DNA of 40,334 nucleotides from assembly GCA_007096045.1 (NCBI GenBank), contig SFAU01000025.1, positions 1-40,334 of the forward strand, read 5' to 3'. The notes beneath the pieces are model-generated. The model worked only from the letters and a program-made list of their open reading frames with translations. It made no database searches and was not told the origin of the DNA. Below, in pieces: positions 7,741 through 14,350 of this stretch. Each line of letters starts with the position of its first letter. Position 1 is the stretch's first letter. The stretch is from Microcystis novacekii Mn_MB_F_20050700_S1. Its GTDB lineage: Bacteria; Cyanobacteriota; Cyanobacteriia; Cyanobacteriales; Microcystaceae. Made by a program: the position numbers and the translations under genes.

Positions 7741-9354
7741 ATGACTACTTGGCAATGTGACGGTATCCCTAAAGATGGTAAAACTTATCCGCAAGCGATT
7801 GCGGGAGGTCATGAACCCTGCGAAAATACTACTCCTGATTGTCCTATCTGTGGCCTACCTAGGGAAGCGATGGATCCCGTCACAACGACGGTTAAAACCA
7901 CAGTTGTGGTCTCCCCGGGGGGTACAACTAAAGTCGGCCGAAAATCTAACTGGTTACTTCCCTTCGCTTTGATAATTACCGCTTTAACCGCAGGTTTAGG
8001 AGGTTGGAGTCTATTGCAAATGCTGATTCCCAAACCCGATACTCCCGAAGTCGTCCAAAAAGAAACCCCAGACAAGCAAACCAAGGCAACTTTTGTGAGT
8101 AATACGGCTAAAAATCCTGATTTATTTAGCCAAGGTGAGAAAATACTGCTTAATTCCACTCCTAACAAAGAAAAAGGCGCAGCGGCCTTTAAAAAGGAAG
8201 ATTGGCCAAATGCGATCGCATCTTACCAACTAGCAGCCACTCCCGAAGCAAACGATCCGGAGGGCAAAATCTATTACAATAACGCCAAAGCTAGACAAAA
8301 AGGTAATCAAAATACTATAGCTGTCGTTGTCCCCATCGCTAACGACCCCAACAGCGCCAAGGAAATTCTCCGAGGTGTGGCCAGGTATCAAGAGGAGTTT
8401 AATAATTCTCATTCTGGTAATCCTTTGGAAATAGTTATCGCTAATGATGGCGGTGGGATACAATCAAAAGCGATAGCCGATGATTTGATTCAATCTGGTC
8501 AAGTTTTGGCAGTTATGGGCCACGGAATCGATCCTTTTAGTCAAAAAGCGATTGAAAGTTACGAAAAAGAAGGATTAGCGATTCTTTCTCCCCTGACTAC
8601 CAGTGTTAGTCAAACGGGAAAATCAACCCTGAAAACTATTCCCCTTAAGGATAAATCTCAGGAAGTTTTGGGTAGTTATCTGGAAGCAGTGGCCAAAACT
8701 TTGGCTAATTATGCTAGTAAGCAAGAGAATTCTCCCTCAGTGGTTCTTTTTTATAATTCCGATAGTCCCTATAGTCAAAAATTAAAGGATTCCTTTGCTA
8801 AAGCGGTAAAAGAACCGGGAGGCAAGATAGTTAAGGAAATAGATACAACTAAAGCCAATTTTAACGCTAAAACCGCCATAGATCAGGCCAAACAAGCTGG
8901 CGCTAGGGTGGTATTTTTGGCCCTGAGTAAAGATGGCGATCGCATTGATCAAGCCGTGGCTATTGCCCAAGAATCGTCAGGAATGCTCTTATTAGGCGGA
9001 AATGAACTTTATACACCCGATATACTTATTCAAGGAGCGGATAGCATCGACGGATTAGTTCTAGCAGTACCTTGGAGTTTCCAAGCAACGGATCCTTTTG
9101 CTAAAGATGCGCTGAAAAGTTGGCGCGGTCGCGTCAGTTGGCGTACTGCTACCGCCTACGATACCATGAAAGTATTAGGAGAAGCGATCGCTAAAAGTTC
9201 TGACCGTGCTACTGTAGTCGCAACTTTAAATCAAGGAATCACCTTACAGGGAAGCACCACGGATTTTAACATTTTTAACCAAGTTCCCCTGGTGCGTGCT
9301 AATCGCGGCAATGAGGGGCCAAAGGGTTCTCAATATCAGTTCGATCCTATCTAA
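7741..9354 (+). CDS. Membrane-anchored periplasmic-binding-protein-like (type 1 ligand-binding) protein
   Basis: The order of parts in this 537-residue protein is: a Cys-rich zinc-ribbon-like head (Cys5, CENTTPDCPICG around residues 27-38), one transmembrane helix (about 72-93), a short TPR-like segment (about 142-187, KKEDWPNAIASYQLA and GKIYYNNAKA), then a type 1 periplasmic binding fold (about 192-530) of the branched-chain amino acid receptor (LivJ/ANF receptor) kind, starting IAVVVPIANDP. The topology suggests a cytoplasmic zinc head and an extracytoplasmic ligand domain, so it may be a sensor rather than a transport protein. No ABC permease genes are nearby. ATG 7741 follows repeat DNA directly. 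Confidence 0.82.
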   Translation: MTTWQCDGIPKDGKTYPQAIAGGHEPCENTTPDCPICGLPREAMDPVTTTVKTTVVVSPGGTTKVGRKSNWLLPFALIITALTAGLGGWSLLQMLIPKPDTPEVVQKETPDKQTKATFVSNTAKNPDLFSQGEKILLNSTPNKEKGAAAFKKEDWPNAIASYQLAATPEANDPEGKIYYNNAKARQKGNQNTIAVVVPIANDPNSAKEILRGVARYQEEFNNSHSGNPLEIVIANDGGGIQSKAIADDLIQSGQVLAVMGHGIDPFSQKAIESYEKEGLAILSPLTTSVSQTGKSTLKTIPLKDKSQEVLGSYLEAVAKTLANYASKQENSPSVVLFYNSDSPYSQKLKDSFAKAVKEPGGKIVKEIDTTKANFNAKTAIDQAKQAGARVVFLALSKDGDRIDQAVAIAQESSGMLLLGGNELYTPDILIQGADSIDGLVLAVPWSFQATDPFAKDALKSWRGRVSWRTATAYDTMKVLGEAIAKSSDRATVVATLNQGITLQGSTTDFNIFNQVPLVRANRGNEGPKGSQYQFDPI

Positions 9355-9397
9355 AATAGACAATGTGATGTCGAGGAGTAGAATCAAGTCTAATTTT

Positions 9398-9844
9398 ATG
9401 AAGAATATCTTACCCATCCTAGCTTTATTAATGTCGGTGTCGGGAATTGCCGTGTCTTTGGGACGGGAGGAAGTCCGATGTCATCTCGGTTTAGAATCGG
9501 CAGCCTGTCCCCGGGAAGAACAAAAAACCAGCGAGGATACCCCCCCAGATACCCCCGCAACTACCCCAGAATCTCCCCGGATAGAAGAAACTCCCCGGGA
9601 AACCACCCGTAATATCGAACCTTCCCCCGAAGTTTCCCCGTCTCCTGAAAGCGAAACTCTGGTGGAATTCACCCCCATCCCGGAAAATAACCCCAGTCCA
9701 GAAGTACCCCCCGAAAATCCCCCCACCCCGGAAACTAAAGCGGTGGAAAAAACTCCAGATGCAGAAAAAAGTCCCGATGTCAATCCATCTAAAGAGGGAA
9801 AAACTGAAAGTATTCCTTTAGAAGTTATTCCCCCTGCACAGTAA
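9398..9844 (+). CDS. Small proline/glutamate/threonine-rich exported protein
   Basis: I do not recognise a family for this 148-residue protein. The N-terminus has a hydrophobic stretch (ILPILALLMSVSGIAVSL) like a signal peptide or membrane anchor, then a short segment with two Cys (VRCHLGLESAACP), then about 100 residues dominated by P, E, T and S with TPE/SPE-type repeats, typical of a disordered cell-envelope linker. ATG 9398 is preferred because it begins the hydrophobic segment; GAGGAG at 9373-9378 is rather far upstream. It starts 43 bp after the binding-protein gene and is probably co-transcribed with it. Confidence 0.6.
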   Translation: MKNILPILALLMSVSGIAVSLGREEVRCHLGLESAACPREEQKTSEDTPPDTPATTPESPRIEETPRETTRNIEPSPEVSPSPESETLVEFTPIPENNPSPEVPPENPPTPETKAVEKTPDAEKSPDVNPSKEGKTESIPLEVIPPAQ

Positions 9845-9938
9845 AATCGGACAAAATCAATTTCTGGTGGGGTAGGGTTGATTCATGAATCAACCCTATA
9901 GACCCCGGACAGTAAAATCGGACAAAATCAATTTCTGG
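9838..9938. repeat. 30-bp direct repeat pair around a perfect 26-bp palindrome
   Basis: A 30-bp sequence beginning ACAGTAAAATCGG occurs at 9838-9867 and again at 9909-9938. Between them at 9873-9898 is a perfect palindrome, TAGGGTTGATTCA followed by its reverse complement. The first repeat includes the stop codon of the upstream gene. It looks like a small insertion flanked by a duplicated target. Confidence 0.75.
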
Positions 9939-9974
9939 CTGAGGATAGGAACTCATGCAAGAAGTAGTTATACT

Positions 9975-10006
9975 AAATCTGGTTATTAAAGACTGATTAT
10001 TTATTC
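9975..10006. repeat. 32-bp direct repeat, left copy flanking the PEP-CTERM gene
   Basis: AAATCTGGTTATTAAA plus an ACTGATTATTTATTC tail matches 11734-11765 with one mismatch, and similarity continues into a CTTTTTG stretch. The two copies lie on either side of the PEP-CTERM gene. Confidence 0.7.
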
Positions 10007-10026
10007 CCCTTTTTGCCTTTTGAGTA

Positions 10027-10057
10027 GAAAACGGGTTTCTCCGAGAAACCCGTTTTC
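10027..10057. terminator. Strong hairpin between convergent genes
   Basis: A perfect 14-bp stem (GAAAACGGGTTTCT / AGAAACCCGTTTTC) with a CCG loop lies between the plus-strand gene ending at 9844 and the minus-strand gene ending at 10114. It is likely a bidirectional terminator; the T tracts are inside the stem rather than after it. Confidence 0.55.
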
Positions 10058-10085
10058 TGTGCGTTACTCAATTGTATCTAGCTTC

Positions 10086-10103
10086 TTTCAGCAAACCCTA
10101 ACT
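10086..10103. repeat. Solitary insertion-element end (TTTCAGCAAACCCTAACT)
   Basis: The same end sequence closes the element at 12785-13000 and appears in reverse at 40039-40056. Here it stands alone, immediately downstream of the PEP-CTERM stop. Confidence 0.5.
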
Positions 10104-10113
10104 ATTTATTGGA

Positions 10114-11616
10114 TTAACGTTTCTTGCGAAGTCCCATTAATCCGAGTCCTGTAAAGGCCAGAAGTCCAAAGATAGAACTGGGTTCGGGAACATGAACGTA
10201 GTCTTCTACTTCACCGTGAGAGACACAGTTTCCTGCTGCTGCATCAGTGGTGTTACAATCTGCTTTAGAGTAATATTCACCAAACGGTTTCACGTCCAAA
10301 TCTAACGGGTCCCAAGTAAGACGGAAGCGACTATAAAGACCATCTGCTTTGGGATTGAATCCTAGATTATAACGCTTGGTAAAGATGCCTGGCGCTAAGG
10401 TGAGTAAATCATCAATGTAGAGTTCTGATGTGTGGTCGAAGACTCCATTGTAATTAGTATCCCACCAAGCACGAAGTTGATAAGGATTAGGATCTGGACG
10501 AGAAATGTTAAAAGTTACATCCACCCAACTATCTCCGAAGATTACACCATCTTCATCATCTGGATCAATATTACAGCCTTGACAACCCCCATTTATATCA
10601 TCTCCATCTGCCAAGGGAGTTGGTTGACCATCTTTTTCTGAATCCCATAACTGTCCAAGCAACTGAAGTTCACCCTCTTGATATCGCGGTCCGTCTGATG
10701 CTAACAGAGTTTGATAACTGTCAGGCGCATCACCAAAATCTAGACAAGAACCTGAAGCATCTGCTTCAGCAAATAGGGATAGACCTTTTGGCTTAGGTTG
10801 AGGTAATTTGCAAGAATTTGTCCACCCCCAATTGATACCATCATATATATCTACTGTCTTTTCGGCAATTTGATTAACTAAAAATAGGTTAAAGTTAAAC
10901 TGATGTGCTTCTCCTGGATCACCTCTATATGGCCTATCGATGAAAGTGGTTGTGTTCGCTGCAAATCCACTGTCGTAGTAAGGATTGTCCGTCTGCCCAG
11001 CAAGGATGTCAATTTTGTTGTCATTGACTCCATGCTTTACATTAGCTTTATGATTATTCATTATTTGCTGAATCCAGTGAAAACTTAGTCCTGTAGGAGC
11101 GTCTTTCGGTTGTCCGTTTGCTTTTGGATCATAACTCAAGGTTAAGTCTAGAAAAGCCCCAACTCCATTTTTTCTCGCAGGGATAGGAAATACAGGATCA
11201 GTTGCACGCTCTTTTCCACACTCAGTAGTCGGCGCACAAGCATAGTAGTTTTGAATGTTAAAAGTTCCCTTTAAAGTATCAACTGGTTTAAGATTAAAAG
11301 TCCAGCCTAGTCCTCCATCTGCTACTGCTTTTCCAAAGATTGAATTATCCAGAAAAGCCTTAAATGCGTTTCTATCCGCTTCTGCACTAATGCGTGGGAT
11401 AAAGGCAGGATTAAGATCTACCGTCCAATTCACATTGCCACCTAGAGTATATAATTCTTGGGGAACCCATTTGTTAAATGCTCCAATTGGTACTGGGTTC
11501 ACAGGAAACTCAACAGTAAATGCCGAGCTTGGTTGACTGGTAAGTGCTACTAAAAAGGTCGCAGAAAAGACACCTATAGGAAGGGATTTTTTCAACGTTT
11601 TATATGCTATGGTCAT
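10114..11616 (-). CDS. Secreted PEP-CTERM protein with GEVED domain
   Basis: A 500-residue protein. It has a signal peptide (hydrophobic IGVFSATFLVALTSQ, cleavage probably near SSAFT), a long unrecognised N-terminal region with Asn/Gly-rich and aromatic segments, then a GEVED-type module starting LDFGDAPDSYQTL, rich in Asp (DPDDEDGVIFGD, DTNYNGVFD) and ending HGEVEDYVHV. The C-terminus is a PEP-CTERM sorting signal: VPEPSS, a hydrophobic helix, then LRKKR. Such proteins are processed by exosortase and go to the outer surface or extracellular matrix. ATG 11616 is chosen as it gives a normal signal peptide. An in-frame extension runs back into a G tract that begins GTGGGG. No exosortase gene is in the window. 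Confidence 0.88.
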   Translation of the reverse strand: MTIAYKTLKKSLPIGVFSATFLVALTSQPSSAFTVEFPVNPVPIGAFNKWVPQELYTLGGNVNWTVDLNPAFIPRISAEADRNAFKAFLDNSIFGKAVADGGLGWTFNLKPVDTLKGTFNIQNYYACAPTTECGKERATDPVFPIPARKNGVGAFLDLTLSYDPKANGQPKDAPTGLSFHWIQQIMNNHKANVKHGVNDNKIDILAGQTDNPYYDSGFAANTTTFIDRPYRGDPGEAHQFNFNLFLVNQIAEKTVDIYDGINWGWTNSCKLPQPKPKGLSLFAEADASGSCLDFGDAPDSYQTLLASDGPRYQEGELQLLGQLWDSEKDGQPTPLADGDDINGGCQGCNIDPDDEDGVIFGDSWVDVTFNISRPDPNPYQLRAWWDTNYNGVFDHTSELYIDDLLTLAPGIFTKRYNLGFNPKADGLYSRFRLTWDPLDLDVKPFGEYYSKADCNTTDAAAGNCVSHGEVEDYVHVPEPSSIFGLLAFTGLGLMGLRKKR

Positions 11617-11656
11617 TGGTTTCGATTCTTTATCAATCAGAAAAGTAACTGCAAGA

Positions 11657-11725
11657 ATACACATTCCCCCCCCCCCCACAACTGTATCCTAAGCTACATT
11701 TTTATAAATATTTACACTCCTCTCC
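11657..11725 (-). promoter_or_regulatory. Conserved leader with 12-G tract upstream of the PEP-CTERM gene
   Basis: Twelve C on the plus strand (11666-11677) read as a G12 tract 50-61 bases before the start codon. Flanking sequence (ATACACATT on one side; ACAACTGTAT, AGCTACA, TTTATAAAT-like and TCCT-TCC on the other) is conserved with 20816-20883, which lies in the same orientation upstream of the second PEP-CTERM gene. It probably contains the promoter/5' leader; the G tract is a candidate slippage site. Confidence 0.6.
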
Positions 11726-11733
11726 GTCATACA

Positions 11734-11765
11734 AAATCTGGTTATTAAAAACTGATTATTTATTC
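11734..11765. repeat. 32-bp direct repeat, right copy flanking the PEP-CTERM gene
   Basis: Partner of 9975-10006 (one mismatch). It may mark the limits of an inserted or duplicated PEP-CTERM cassette. Confidence 0.7.
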
Positions 11766-11847
11766 AGCCTTTTTGACTTTTTTCTCGCCGTTAGGCGGGT
11801 CGATTTTTTTTTTGAGAAAATTGAAGTATATTAAGTTTTATTAAGAG

Positions 11848-11930
11848 CAATAAAACTGCAACGGTTATCGGTGATTAAAAAGTATTATAATTGTCTTTGT
11901 TATCCTAAATCAATAGTTTTTGCGTGTCAA
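11848..11930 (+). repeat. Upstream region of the toxin-antitoxin pair, copy 1 of a duplicated block
   Basis: This 83-bp block is repeated exactly 720 bp downstream at 12568-12650 with a few mismatches. It ends just before the antitoxin start and must contain its promoter; TATAAT-like TATTATAAT lies at 11883-11891. TAATTATGAATAGTTA (11931-11946), just after it, also recurs downstream (12771-12786). Confidence 0.75.
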
Positions 11931-11935
11931 TAATT

Positions 11936-12157
11936 ATGAATAGTTATCAAACCTATTTAATCATCGATCATTCTCAGAAGATTATCCTCTCTAACTTACC
12001 CTTTAAAGCGGGAACAAAGTTAGCCATTAACATTCAAGTAGTTGAGGATGAAAAGACAGAAGCCGATTTTGAAGCCTTATTAGATAAAACCAAGGGAATC
12101 TGGACTAAAGGAGATGGCTTAGAATATCAGCAAAAAATTCGGGAGGAGTGGATATGA
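11936..12157 (+). CDS. Antitoxin partner of a PIN-domain toxin (VapB-like)
   Basis: A 73-residue small protein that should bind and neutralise the VapC-type toxin encoded next and repress their operon. It has a short beta-rich N-terminal part (MNSYQTYLIIDHSQKIIL) and an acidic/helical C-terminal tail (DFEALLDKTKGIWTKGDGLEYQQK), the usual place for toxin binding. ATG 11936 is preferred over a GTG at 11924. Its TGA overlaps the toxin ATG (ATGA), indicating translational coupling. The family assignment rests mainly on position. Confidence 0.75.
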   Translation: MNSYQTYLIIDHSQKIILSNLPFKAGTKLAINIQVVEDEKTEADFEALLDKTKGIWTKGDGLEYQQKIREEWI

Positions 12158-12567
12158 AACGATTAATAGACTCCTGTATTTTAATCGACCATTTTAATGG
12201 TATTACCCAAGCTACAGTTTATCTAAAAGCTCACCGAGATGAAAGTTATATTTCTGTCATTACTAAAGCCGAAGTTCTCATTGGTTTTGATGATGATAAT
12301 TCCTTTGAAAAAGCAGGAGAATTATTAGGACATTTTCCCCTGATAGATTTAGATGTCAACATCACTGATTTAGTCATTCAAATCCGTCGTGAACAAATCA
12401 AAAAAAAGGCAACTAAACAGCCTAACGAAAAGGTTATTCAATGGAAATTGCCCGATGCCATCCAAGCAGCGATCGCCCTTTACTATAATCTCAAATTAGT
12501 CACTCGTAATACCCAAGATTTTGATCTCAATCAACATCCATTTATTGAGATTCCCTATACCGTCTAA
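12154..12567 (+). CDS. vapC: PIN-domain ribonuclease toxin (VapC family)
   Basis: A 137-residue protein and predicted Mg-dependent endoribonuclease. The PIN-domain acidic residues are in place: Asp6 (LIDSCILIDHF), Glu40 (ITKAEVLIGF), Asp101 (KLPDAIQAAIA) and Asp122 in the TRNTQDFD motif, so it looks catalytically intact. ATG 12154 follows a very strong GGAGGAG (12142-12148) and overlaps the antitoxin stop. An upstream GTG at 12148 lies inside that ribosome binding site and is rejected as the start. The gene is followed directly by a second copy of the operon's own upstream region. Confidence 0.9.
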   Translation: MKRLIDSCILIDHFNGITQATVYLKAHRDESYISVITKAEVLIGFDDDNSFEKAGELLGHFPLIDLDVNITDLVIQIRREQIKKKATKQPNEKVIQWKLPDAIQAAIALYYNLKLVTRNTQDFDLNQHPFIEIPYTV

Positions 12568-12650
12568 CAATAAAACTGAAACAGTTATCGGTGATTTAAA
12601 AGTATTATAATTGTATTTGTTATCCTAAATCAATAGTTTTTGCGTGTCAG
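12568..12650 (+). repeat. Upstream region of the toxin-antitoxin pair, copy 2
   Basis: This is the downstream duplicate of 11848-11930, starting at the toxin stop codon. It is interrupted at 12650 by the 88-bp dispersed repeat. The remaining part, with the antitoxin start ATGAATAGT followed by TAG, continues at 12771-12786. Confidence 0.75.
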
Positions 12651-12737
12651 AACGTAGGTTGGGTTGAAGCATGAAACCCAACGCCCGCATGGGTTACGAA
12701 GTGCGCTAACCCATCCTACAAATAATTGTGCCTCCCT
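12650..12737. repeat. 88-bp dispersed repeat, copy B
   Basis: A copy of 5088-5175. The insertion 12651-12739 is flanked by a 31-bp direct duplication (TTATCCTAAATCAATAG... at 12620-12650 and 12740-12770), which looks like an unusually long target duplication or a recombination footprint. Confidence 0.8.
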
Positions 12738-12739
12738 AC

Positions 12740-12784
12740 TTATCCTAAATCAATAGTTTTTGCGTGTCAGTAATTATGAATAGT
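12740..12784 (+). repeat. Third partial copy of the antitoxin start region
   Basis: The 31 bp at 12740-12770 repeat 12620-12650, and the sequence then runs TAATTATGAATAGTTAG. Here the antitoxin start codon and next two codons survive, and the MITE insertion creates a stop (M-N-S-stop). Confidence 0.7.
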
Positions 12785-13000
12785 TAGGGCTTGCTGAAAA
12801 AGCACGGGTGAAGCATTCGGATAGAAAATCTCCGGTTTCACCGATAGGTTATTGCCCAAAGACTTCGCCCCTACAGGATGCGGGCTGATGAAGACGCAAG
12901 GTTTTTGAGCCACTAGCTTTAAAATCCTGCACCTGCTTCGCCAAACAGACCCCCAAAACCCTTACCTTGCCTACATTTCACATTTATTCAGCAAACCCTA
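12785..13000. repeat. 216-bp non-autonomous element with terminal inverted repeats
   Basis: The ends TAGGGCTTGCTGAA (12785-12798) and TTCAGCAAACCCTA (12987-13000) are 14-bp inverted repeats with one mismatch. No transposase is encoded. Solitary ends of the same family lie at 10086-10103 and 40039-40056. It sits between the toxin-antitoxin debris and the methyltransferase stop codon. Confidence 0.7.
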
Positions 13001-13017
13001 TTTACTTTTAGTCAAAA

Positions 13018-14256
13018 TTAATCAAGTTCTAAACCCGGAATGCTTAACTGTTCAGTTTTTGGCCGTGTTTCCCCCAGATAATCCCCTTGCAACATATTAA
13101 TTAAACAGCCACCAAGATGATAGGCCATATTAACGGGAACAGCGTTACCAATCTGTCGATATTGAGAGGTTAAATTACCGGTAAATTGCCAATCATCGGG
13201 AAAGGACTGCACTCGTGCATATTCTCTCACAGTCAAAGGACGAGTTTCTTGGGGATGACATCTTTCTGTTTGGGTTTGTGCTGGACTACAGGTAATAGTT
13301 AAAGCCGGTTCATCCCAAGATAATCTTTTAGCATATCCTGTCCGTCCGCCGTGATTTTTAAGACTATTTTTCATATATTCTTTTTGAATATCCATCGGCA
13401 AATTCCGCCAATTTCCTCCTGCGGGAACTAAAGACATAATCTCTTTTTTTCTTTCTTTATATTCTACTCCTGGAGAACTTGGACAATTCTCTAGGGCTTT
13501 TTTCAGAGAAATAGTATAGTTTTTATATTGGGGAAAGATGGGTTTAATATTTAGGTCTTGACGGGTGGCGATAATAATTAATCTTTCTCTTTTTTGGGGA
13601 ACATCGAGAAATTGAGCCGATAAAACTTGATAAGCAGCATAATAACCGATTTCCTGTAAAGCTTGCAGCATTAATTGCAGGGTTTCTCCTTTTTTATTGC
13701 TTAATAATCCTCGAACATTTTCGGCCATAGCGATTTTAGGTTGCACTTCCTGTAAACAACGAGCAAATTCAAAAAATAAGCTCCCTCTCAAATCTTCTAA
13801 TCCTTTTCCTAACCCAGCATAACTAAAAGGTTGGCAGGGAAAACCTCCAGCTACAATATCTATTTTGTCTCTAAAATCAGAAAATTTAATATTTTTTATA
13901 TCTTGATTTATAACATTCCATTGCGGTCGATTGAGTCTTAAAGTATTAACACAATCTTGATTAATTTCCACCAGTAATTGTGTTTTTAGTCCCGCATTTT
14001 CTAAACCTAAAGCCATACCACCACAGCCAGCAAATAATTCAATAACCGTATAATTAGTTGGCTCAACAGTTTGTAAAATTCTCAATTCTCCGGGGGATTG
14101 GTTATTTTTAAGATTGGTTAATTGATCGAGATTAAATAACCAATCAACTTGATTGATTTTCTGACCTTTGATTAATTTTTTCTTTTGCCATGTTAGTATT
14201 TCTGCGGTAGTGACACCGAGAATATTAGCAGCTTTTTGTAGATTTACCTGAGTCAT
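13018..14256 (-). CDS. DNA (cytosine-5-)-methyltransferase, apparently orphan
   Basis: It transfers a methyl group from SAM to cytosine in a specific DNA site. The 412-residue protein has all the key motifs in order: I (LFAGCGGMALGLE, about 74-86), IV with catalytic Cys141 (GGFPCQPFS), VI (ENVRGL, 179-184), VIII (QKRERLIIIA), a target-recognition region containing TITCSPAQTQTERCHP, IX (RPLTVREYARVQSFPDDW) and X (IGNAVPVNMA). Residues 1-50 form a small HTH-like head (ANILGVTTAEILTWQKKKLI), resembling a MerR-type DNA reader. ATG 14256 is chosen; a TTG two codons earlier adds nothing. No restriction endonuclease lies beside it, so it is probably a solitary, regulatory or protective methylase. 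The target site cannot be read from sequence. Confidence 0.93.
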   Translation of the reverse strand: MTQVNLQKAANILGVTTAEILTWQKKKLIKGQKINQVDWLFNLDQLTNLKNNQSPGELRILQTVEPTNYTVIELFAGCGGMALGLENAGLKTQLLVEINQDCVNTLRLNRPQWNVINQDIKNIKFSDFRDKIDIVAGGFPCQPFSYAGLGKGLEDLRGSLFFEFARCLQEVQPKIAMAENVRGLLSNKKGETLQLMLQALQEIGYYAAYQVLSAQFLDVPQKRERLIIIATRQDLNIKPIFPQYKNYTISLKKALENCPSSPGVEYKERKKEIMSLVPAGGNWRNLPMDIQKEYMKNSLKNHGGRTGYAKRLSWDEPALTITCSPAQTQTERCHPQETRPLTVREYARVQSFPDDWQFTGNLTSQYRQIGNAVPVNMAYHLGGCLINMLQGDYLGETRPKTEQLSIPGLELD

Positions 14257-14306
14257 AACCAATAATTAGCAACTTATCTACATCTTTACTTGATAAACAA
14301 CAATAA

Positions 14307-14327
14307 AGGCTGAACAAGGTTCAGCCT
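14307..14327 (-). terminator. Terminator hairpin after the VKOR gene
   Basis: A 9-bp perfect stem (AGGCTGAAC / GTTCAGCCT) with a 3-base loop lies just downstream of the minus-strand VKOR stop and is followed on that strand by a T-rich stretch. It separates this gene from the methyltransferase. Confidence 0.6.
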
Positions 14328-14350
14328 CCAGTATAACTTTTAACTCTTTC

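Noticed and set aside
9481-9783. Minus-strand 100-codon frame (Gly/Ser/Val-rich) opposite the proline-rich gene
   Set aside because: A mirror of Pro/Glu/Thr codons; low-complexity composition is explained by the plus-strand gene with a proper hydrophobic leader.
11617-11679. Start of the PEP-CTERM gene at the G tract (GTG at 11679)
   Set aside because: It would put about 21 non-signal residues, including a poly-Gly start, before a complete signal peptide. Kept only as a possible slippage-related leader peptide.
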